Shown in pieces: positions 59,110 through 64,000 of a stretch of 64,000 bases of DNA. The translations under genes and the position numbers were made by a program. The notes beneath the pieces were generated by a model. That model had not been told where the DNA came from. It saw only the letters and a program-made list of their open reading frames with translations, and did no database searches. Positions within the stretch are counted from its first letter, which is position 1. Each line of letters opens with the position of its first letter. This stretch comes from Streptomyces sp. NBC_00237 (lineage in GTDB: Bacteria > Actinomycetota > Actinomycetes > Streptomycetales > Streptomycetaceae): assembly GCF_026342435.1 (NCBI RefSeq), contig NZ_JAPEMT010000001.1, positions 1,606,501 to 1,670,500 on the forward strand, in the 5' to 3' direction.

Positions 59110-60807
59110 GTGAACGACCGCCAGAACCCGTACGACCCTTACGCGCAGGACCCCTACGCCCAGCCGCAGCCGGAGATCATCGGTTACGACGCGTACGGGC
59201 AGCCGGTGTACCAGCAGACCGCGCAGGCGCAGACGCCACAGCCACAGCAGAGCTACGACCCCTACGCGGCGCAGCAGCAGTCCCAGCAGCAGGCGTACGG
59301 ATACGACGCCTACGCGCAACCGTCCCAGCAGACCGCCCAGTTCGACCCGTACGCACCCCAGGCTCCGCAGCAGCAGATCCCGGAGCAGTACGGATACGAC
59401 ACCGGACAGCAACAAGTGCCGCCGCAGCAGTGGATCCCGCAGCAGGCTCCCGCCCCGGAGCCCCCGCAGGCCCGTCAGCCCCCGTCGCCCGACACCGAGG
59501 CCGTCGAAGAGACGCTGCCGCCCACGCGACGCCCCGGCACACCCGAGTACGCCACCGAGCAGTTCTCCTTCGTCGAAGAGCCGGACGAGAACTCCGAAGA
59601 CGTCATCGACTGGCTGAAGTTCACCGAGAGCCGCACGGAGCGACGCGAAGAGGCCAAACGGCGTGGACGTTCCCGTGTCGTCGCCCTCGGCGTCGCCCTC
59701 GCGCTCGTCGTCGTGGGCGGCGTCGGCTACCTCTGGTACACGGACAAGCTGCCCGGCATGTCCTCCGAGAAGAGCGGCGGCCCCGTCGCGACAGGCGCCC
59801 AGAAGCGCGATGTGATCGCCCTGCACCTGCACGACGTCAAGGACCGCAGCGCGACGTCGACAGTGCTGCTCGTCGACAACACCAGCACCGGGCAGGGCAC
59901 TACCGTGCTGCTGCCCAACACCCTCAATGTCTCCGACGACAACGGGGTCGCCACCACCCTCGCGAAGTCCGTCAACGACGACGGGGCCTCCGGCACCCGC
60001 GAGTCCCTCGGCACAGCACTCGGCACCCGCATCGAGGGCACCTGGCGGCTCGACACCCCGTACCTGGAGAACCTCGTCGAGCAGGTCAGCAACATCGAGA
60101 TCGACACCGACACCGCCGTGCCCGACACGAAGAAGGGCGGGACACCCCTCGTGAAGCAGGGCAAGGGGCAGAACCTCAGCGGCAACATGGCTGTGGCCTA
60201 CGCCACCTACCGTGCACCGGGCGAGCCCGAGGCCAAACAGCTCGCCCGCTTCGGCGCCGTCATGCAGGGCATCCTGAAGAAGCTCTCCGACCGGCCGGAC
60301 ACCGCACTCGTCACCGTCCGGACGCTCGGCATGATTCTTGACCCGTCGCTGCCGGAGCAGTCGCTCGCCACGTCCTTGGCCAAGCTCGCCGCCCATGCGA
60401 AGAAGGGCGCCTACAAGACGGTGCTTCTGCCGGTCGGCTCGGACGGGCGCGTCAGCGAGTCCGACACCGTGGTCAAGACCGTCCTCGGAGGCACCGCCAC
60501 CGCCCCGGAGCAGGGTGCCGCCGTGCGTGTGGGGGTGCGCAACGCCACCGGCAAGCCGACGGCAGCCGAAGCCGCACGGGTCGCACTGGTCAACGGCGGG
60601 TACACCTTCGCCGACGGCGGCAAGACGACCAAGGCGACCACCTCGAAGGTCACGTACGCCGACGTCGCGCAGAAGTCGACGGCCGAAGAGGTCGCCAAGA
60701 CCCTGGGACTGCCGCAGACCGCCGTCTCCAAGGGCGTGGCCGCGCCGAACGCGGAGGTCGCCGTCGTCCTGGGCCAGGACTACAAGGTTCCCGAACGACG
60801 CAGGTAG
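59110..60807 (+). CDS. LytR C-terminal domain protein, LCP-like but degenerate
   Basis: The 565-residue protein starts with ~125 residues of Tyr/Gln/Pro-rich repeats (DPYAQDPYAQPQ), then an acidic linker and one membrane helix (about 195-215). Its extracellular region resembles a LytR-CpsA-Psr fold (STVLLVDNTSTGQGTTVLLPN; VAYATYRAPGEPEAKQLARF), but the catalytic Arg/Asp pattern of LCP phosphotransferases is not conserved. A LytR_C domain (VRVGVRNATGKPTAAEAARVAL) ends it. It may be a regulatory or scaffold relative of the enzymes that attach glycopolymers to peptidoglycan. GTG 59110 is the start. Confidence 0.85.
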   Translation: MNDRQNPYDPYAQDPYAQPQPEIIGYDAYGQPVYQQTAQAQTPQPQQSYDPYAAQQQSQQQAYGYDAYAQPSQQTAQFDPYAPQAPQQQIPEQYGYDTGQQQVPPQQWIPQQAPAPEPPQARQPPSPDTEAVEETLPPTRRPGTPEYATEQFSFVEEPDENSEDVIDWLKFTESRTERREEAKRRGRSRVVALGVALALVVVGGVGYLWYTDKLPGMSSEKSGGPVATGAQKRDVIALHLHDVKDRSATSTVLLVDNTSTGQGTTVLLPNTLNVSDDNGVATTLAKSVNDDGASGTRESLGTALGTRIEGTWRLDTPYLENLVEQVSNIEIDTDTAVPDTKKGGTPLVKQGKGQNLSGNMAVAYATYRAPGEPEAKQLARFGAVMQGILKKLSDRPDTALVTVRTLGMILDPSLPEQSLATSLAKLAAHAKKGAYKTVLLPVGSDGRVSESDTVVKTVLGGTATAPEQGAAVRVGVRNATGKPTAAEAARVALVNGGYTFADGGKTTKATTSKVTYADVAQKSTAEEVAKTLGLPQTAVSKGVAAPNAEVAVVLGQDYKVPERRR

Positions 60808-60820
60808 CCGGACGGCGGCG

Positions 60821-60852
60821 CATGCCCCGCCGGAAAACTCCGGCGGGGCATG
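60821..60852 (+). terminator. 13-bp hairpin terminator
   Basis: CATGCCCCGCCGG (60821-60833) pairs perfectly with 60840-60852, 13 nt after the LytR-type gene. Confidence 0.8.
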
Positions 60853-60907
60853 TCAGCAGTACGTGAGACCCTTGTGGTAATCACCGACCGCCGACGAAAG
60901 CCTGCTA

Positions 60908-61357
60908 GTGACCGCCACTGACCGTTCCATCGAGCTCATCAACGCTGCCGCCCAGGCGGCAGCCGACCGGCTCGCGCACGACATCATCGCGTACGACGTC
61001 AGCGATGTGCTGTCCATCACGGACGCCTTCCTGCTGGCCTCCGCGCCCAACGACCGCCAGGTCAAGTCGATCGTCGACGAGATCGAGGAGAAGCTCAGCA
61101 AGGAGCTCGGCGCCAAGCCGGTCCGCCGCGAGGGCGACCGCGAGGCCCGCTGGATCCTCCTCGACTACGTCGACATCGTGGTGCACGTCCAGCACAGCGA
61201 GGAGCGCGTCTACTACGCGCTGGAGCGCCTGTGGAAGGACTGCCCCGAGATCGCTCTGCCCGACGACGCGGTGAAGACCCGCGGCAAGGCCGAGGAGCAC
61301 GCCAAGCTGAACCCTGCCGGCGAGCGGGACGGAGACCTGGACGGAGACGCGTTCTGA
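60908..61357 (+). CDS. rsfS: Ribosome silencing factor RsfS
   Basis: The 149-residue protein blocks 30S-50S joining by binding L14 during starvation. The core DIIAYDVSDVLSITDAFLLASAPNDRQVKSIVDEIEEKL (residues ~25-63) and WILLDYVDIVVHVQHSEERVYYALERLW are complete. GTG 60908 is the first start in frame. Its TGA overlaps the proposed CTG start of the following phosphatase gene. Confidence 0.95.
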   Translation: MTATDRSIELINAAAQAAADRLAHDIIAYDVSDVLSITDAFLLASAPNDRQVKSIVDEIEEKLSKELGAKPVRREGDREARWILLDYVDIVVHVQHSEERVYYALERLWKDCPEIALPDDAVKTRGKAEEHAKLNPAGERDGDLDGDAF

Positions 61358-62028
61358 ACGGCACAGGGGCACGGCAGCGCGCAGCTGGGAGCAACCGTGG
61401 CCGTCGCATCGTCCTGTGGCGGCACGGCCAGACCTCCTGGAACCTGGAGCGCCGCTTCCAGGGCAGTACGGACATCGAGCTGACCGAAACGGGAGTGGCG
61501 CAGGCCCGCCGTGCGGCACGTCTGCTGGCCTCGCTGAAGCCGGACGCCATGGTGGCCTCCGACCTCAAGCGGGCCGCGGCCACCGCCGCCGAGCTGGCCG
61601 CCCTCACGGGGCTCGACGTGACGCACGACGCCGGTCTGCGCGAGACGTACGCGGGCGCCTGGCAGGGCCTCACGCACGAGGAGATCGTCACGCAGTACGG
61701 CGAGCAGTACGCCGCCTGGAAGCGTGGCGAGCCGGTCCGGCGCGGCGGCGGTGAACTGGAGACCGAGGTCGCCGACCGGGCAGCTCCGGTAGTCCTGGCG
61801 CACGCCGACAAGCTCGCCGACGGCGGCACCCTCGTCGTCGTCAGCCACGGCGGCACCATCCGCACCACCATCGGCCGCCTTCTCGGGCTGGAGTCGCACC
61901 ACTGGGAGGGGCTGGGCGGACTCACTAACTGCTGCTGGTCCGTCCTCGGCGAGGGCGCCCGCGGCTGGCGGCTCCTGGAGCACAACGCCGGGACCCTCCC
62001 GGAGCCCGTGCTCGGGGACGACGACTGA
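61354..62028 (+). CDS. Histidine phosphatase family protein, probable CTG start
   Basis: The 224-residue acid-phosphatase/PGM-fold enzyme has the phospho-acceptor LWRHGQTSWN (about 21-30), ASDLKRAAATAAEL, RETYAGAWQGLTHEE and the second His in VVSHGGTIRTT. There is no ATG, GTG or TTG between 61231 and the conserved core. The CTG at 61354 overlaps the rsfS stop (CTGA) and has GGAG 7 nt upstream, so CTG initiation with translational coupling is the best reading. Members dephosphorylate sugar phosphates or nucleotides; the substrate is unknown. Confidence 0.88.
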   Translation: MNGTGARQRAAGSNRGRRIVLWRHGQTSWNLERRFQGSTDIELTETGVAQARRAARLLASLKPDAMVASDLKRAAATAAELAALTGLDVTHDAGLRETYAGAWQGLTHEEIVTQYGEQYAAWKRGEPVRRGGGELETEVADRAAPVVLAHADKLADGGTLVVVSHGGTIRTTIGRLLGLESHHWEGLGGLTNCCWSVLGEGARGWRLLEHNAGTLPEPVLGDDD

Positions 62029-62162
62029 GCCGTCCCTGGGGCCTCCCGGCACCTCCGGGAGAGGTGACCGACCTGGATTTCACTTTCCGGCAGGTCACAG
62101 GCTAGAGTTCTTCTTGTTCGCAGCGCAGAGCGGGAAACACCCCCGCAGCACCGGGAACACGC

Positions 62163-62235
62163 GGGGCTATAGCTCAGTTGGTAGAGCGCCTGCATGGCAT
62201 GCAGGAGGTCAGGAGTTCAATTCTCCTTAGCTCCA
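62163..62235 (+). tRNA. tRNA-Ala (anticodon GGC)
   Basis: The acceptor arm GGGGCTA pairs with TAGCTCC (one G.U). The D arm AGCTCAGTTGGTAGAGC is standard, the anticodon loop ATGGCAT gives GGC, and the T arm is GAGTTCAATTC. CCA is not encoded. A TAGAGT at 62103-62108 is a plausible -10 about 55 nt upstream. Confidence 0.95.
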
Positions 62236-62240
62236 CAATC

Positions 62241-62275
62241 AAGATCCCGTCCCCGTCTGGGGGCGGGATCTTTTT
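62241..62275 (+). terminator. Intrinsic terminator of tRNA-Ala
   Basis: A 14-bp stem AAGATCCCGTCCCC / GGGGGCGGGATCTT (one G.U) with a GTCT loop is followed by TTTTT. It begins 6 nt after the tRNA. Confidence 0.92.
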
Positions 62276-62344
62276 GCTGTCCCTCTTGCGGAGCCGTGAC
62301 AGAATCGACGGCCGGAGGGGGCGGCCGCCGAAGGGGAGGGGACG

Positions 62345-62578
62345 ATGGGCGCACACAGGCGGAAGTGTGACTGGTGCGGCAGCGGCACACCGATCGTTCG
62401 CGACATGGAACCGGTCAATTCCGAGTACCAGTACTGGTGTGAGGAGTGCGCGCGGGCGCTGATCATAAAAGGCGATCCGATCGAGACGTACCGAGAGTTG
62501 GAGGGCGAGCCCATCTACGGCCGTCTGCTCGACGAGCACTGCACCCTCAAGCGCTTCTACTCCTTCGCGCGGGCCTGA
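62345..62578 (+). CDS. Small zinc-ribbon protein (77 aa)
   Basis: The protein has two CxxC pairs (KCDWCGSG near residue 8 and YWCEECARAL near 31), spaced as in a zinc ribbon, followed by a helical half. GGGGAGGGG lies just before the ATG. The function is unknown; RNA or DNA binding is possible. Its 3' end overlaps the convergent GT87 gene by 22 bp. Confidence 0.75.
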   Translation: MGAHRRKCDWCGSGTPIVRDMEPVNSEYQYWCEECARALIIKGDPIETYRELEGEPIYGRLLDEHCTLKRFYSFARA

Positions 62579-63897
62579 CGTTTTTCGCCCGTTGCATGTG
62601 CGTGCGTAGCGTGCGCGTCCCAGGAGTCGCGTCCTCCCGGCATGTACGTCCTGGCGAAGTTCGTGAGACCGAAGCCCGCGAGGACGAAGGCCAGTCCGAC
62701 CACGGGATAGCTCGCGGACAGGACGAACTGGCCGAGATCCTGATCGAGTTCGGAACGCCCATGGCGGCCGTGCGGAACCGCCCACAGTGCGTACGAGAAG
62801 AAGACGGCGCCCGCCGTCCACGCTCCTGCCTTGCGGCCACGTCCTTCCCCCGCCGCTCGCACGGCGAGGAAGGCGATCAGCGGCACGCACCACACCCAGT
62901 GATGTGACCACGAGATCGGACTGATCAGCAGGGCCGTCACCGCACACGTCAGGGCGGCGCGGGCACGGTCACCGCGTAGGGCGGCGTCCACGGCCGTGTA
63001 CAGCCCCATTACGGCGACGAGCGCGGCGACGGCGCCCCACCACGCCCCGGGTGCGCCTGTGTGCAGGAGACGGGCCAGGACGCCGCCCAGAGACTGGTTG
63101 GCGGTGTCCTCCATGTTGCCGACTCGGGATGAATCGAAGAGGGCCCGGGTCCAGAAGGTGTGGGAGTCGCGGGGAAGTAGTACGGCCGAGCCGACCGTCG
63201 CGGCGAGGAACGCGACGACAGCGACCGCGGCCTGTCGCAGCCAAGGATCGTCGCGATACGCACCTGCCCGTCGCCCCCGGGACAGTCCGGCCAGCAGCAG
63301 GAAGACGACGAAGAGCCCGGGGGTGATTTTCACTGCCGTGGCGAGCCCGATGCCCACCCCTGCCCACCGGTGCTCCTCCTTGCGTGTCAGGTCCCACAGG
63401 ACGGCGACTGCGACGGCGAGGTTGATCTGCCCGTACCGCAACGTCGTCCACACGGGCTCGCACCAGACGGCCGCCGCGGCCGACCACAGTGCGGCCTTCG
63501 GGCGGCTCCCTCCGGCCAGCCGGAGGGAGAGGTGCACCAGAGCCACCAGCAGGGCGAGGTTGCCGGCCGTCGCCAGGACACGCAGCAAGTTGAGGTCCGA
63601 CAGCGACAGCGGGGTGAACAGCAGTGCCGCGAAGGGTGGGTACGTCGTCGGAAGGTTCGCGGCAGTGACGCGCATCGCGTAGAGGTCCCCGCCGGACAGC
63701 ACCGTCGCTCCCTCCGCGCGATAGACGGTCAGGTCGATCATCGATACCCGGGCAAAGCGTTGAGCGGCCCAGAAGGTGGCGAAGGAAAGAAGGCAGACCG
63801 CTCCGGCGACGACAGCCGGAGGTCGTGCGCGATCGTTGTGTGCGAGAGCAGGGGTTACGAACCGAGATGTACTCACGGAAGGTGACCGTACCGTCAC
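62557..63897 (-). CDS. GT87/DUF2029 polyprenol-phosphate mannosyltransferase-like membrane protein
   Basis: The 446-residue, multi-spanning (about 10-11 helices) GT-C-type protein has the acidic motif SMIDLTVYRAEG in the first loop, where the catalytic Asp of PimE-type alpha-mannosyltransferases lies. TTYPPFAALLFTP, LRYGQINLAVAVAVLWDLTRKEEHRWAGVGIGLATAVKITPG and SPISWSHHWVWCVPL are family-typical. It probably transfers mannose from a polyprenol donor to a periplasmic acceptor. GTG 63897 is the outermost start; an internal GTG at 63876 is possible. Confidence 0.86.
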   Translation of the reverse strand: MTVRSPSVSTSRFVTPALAHNDRARPPAVVAGAVCLLSFATFWAAQRFARVSMIDLTVYRAEGATVLSGGDLYAMRVTAANLPTTYPPFAALLFTPLSLSDLNLLRVLATAGNLALLVALVHLSLRLAGGSRPKAALWSAAAAVWCEPVWTTLRYGQINLAVAVAVLWDLTRKEEHRWAGVGIGLATAVKITPGLFVVFLLLAGLSRGRRAGAYRDDPWLRQAAVAVVAFLAATVGSAVLLPRDSHTFWTRALFDSSRVGNMEDTANQSLGGVLARLLHTGAPGAWWGAVAALVAVMGLYTAVDAALRGDRARAALTCAVTALLISPISWSHHWVWCVPLIAFLAVRAAGEGRGRKAGAWTAGAVFFSYALWAVPHGRHGRSELDQDLGQFVLSASYPVVGLAFVLAGFGLTNFARTYMPGGRDSWDAHATHAHATGEKRQARAKE

Positions 63898-64000
63898 TTA
63901 GGGGTGTGGCTGGGTGGATGGTGTGCCTGCTGCGAGAGGGCGTGGAAAGGGATTTGGTGATGCGGCGATGCACCGTCTAAAGTTGGCGATGTCGCCGGGG
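63898..64000. other. Upstream region of GT87 gene; nothing assigned
   Basis: These 103 nt hold no gene that I can support. A dyad GTGAC/GTCAC at about 63880-63896 straddles the start of the GT87 gene and could be an operator. Confidence 0.4.

Overview
This 64 kb window is chromosomal DNA of a Streptomyces or a very close actinomycete. It is high in G+C with strong third-position G/C bias. Many genes start with GTG, and several lack a leader. The gene order valS - folC - ndk - mreBCD - pbp2 - rodA ... rne ... rplU - rpmA - obg ... proB - proA ... nadD - LytR-type protein - rsfS matches the conserved core of Streptomyces chromosomes. I see no rRNA, insertion sequence, prophage or CRISPR array. 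Three tRNA genes (Gly, Pro, Ala) are present.

Layout. 0.3-5.4 kb: Fpg/Nei glycosylase, Eis-type acetyltransferase, membrane PP2C phosphatase, membrane acyltransferase, a small membrane protein. 5.5-10.6 kb: tRNA-Gly and tRNA-Pro, trigger factor, and clpP1-clpP2-clpX behind a ClgR-type operator, forming a protein-quality-control block. 10.6-16.8 kb: a lipid-anchored-looking membrane protein, valS, an orphan sensor kinase and a second MreB-like gene. 16.9-26.0 kb: folC, a DUF4233 membrane protein, ndk, then mreB-mreC-mreD-pbp2-rodA, the lateral and spore wall elongation machinery. 26.0-32.0 kb: a CYTH/CHAD polyphosphate protein, two radical-SAM-associated genes, and a repeat-built membrane protein between them. 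32.2-36.8 kb: a 1,501-residue RNase E/G whose catalytic core is flanked by repeated basic segments. 37.1-40.1 kb: galU, a sugar/alcohol-phosphate nucleotidyltransferase and a glycerol-1-phosphate-dehydrogenase-type enzyme, inserted between rne and rplU. 40.2-42.4 kb: rplU-rpmA-obgE. 42.5-51.2 kb: an accessory glycopolymer region with a decayed GT2-TagF pseudogene, a GT2 gene, a GT4 gene, an intact GT2-TagF fusion and galE. 51.4-54.7 kb: proB, a small conserved gene and proA. 54.9-61.0 kb: two related single-pass membrane proteins, an M48 protease, a small membrane protein, nadD and a LytR-C-domain protein. 60.9-64 kb: rsfS, a histidine phosphatase, tRNA-Ala, a zinc-ribbon protein and a GT87-type mannosyltransferase.

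The window is dominated by cell-wall growth (MreBCD/PBP2/RodA) and by the supply and polymerisation of wall glycopolymers (GalU, GalE, nucleotidyltransferase plus G1P dehydrogenase, TagF-like polymerases, LytR-type protein). Housekeeping translation, protease and proline genes lie between them.

Non-coding signals stand out in four ways. (1) Short phased tandem repeats with periods of 11, 14, 20, 22, 26 and 44 bp sit just outside gene ends. Two arrays and one isolated site share a GAGC-N4-GCTC core. (2) At least seven genes have a TAnnnT -10 hexamer only 6-7 nt before the start codon, implying leaderless mRNAs. (3) Two genes appear to start with CTG. (4) There are many long, perfect intrinsic-terminator hairpins, mostly without U-tracts.
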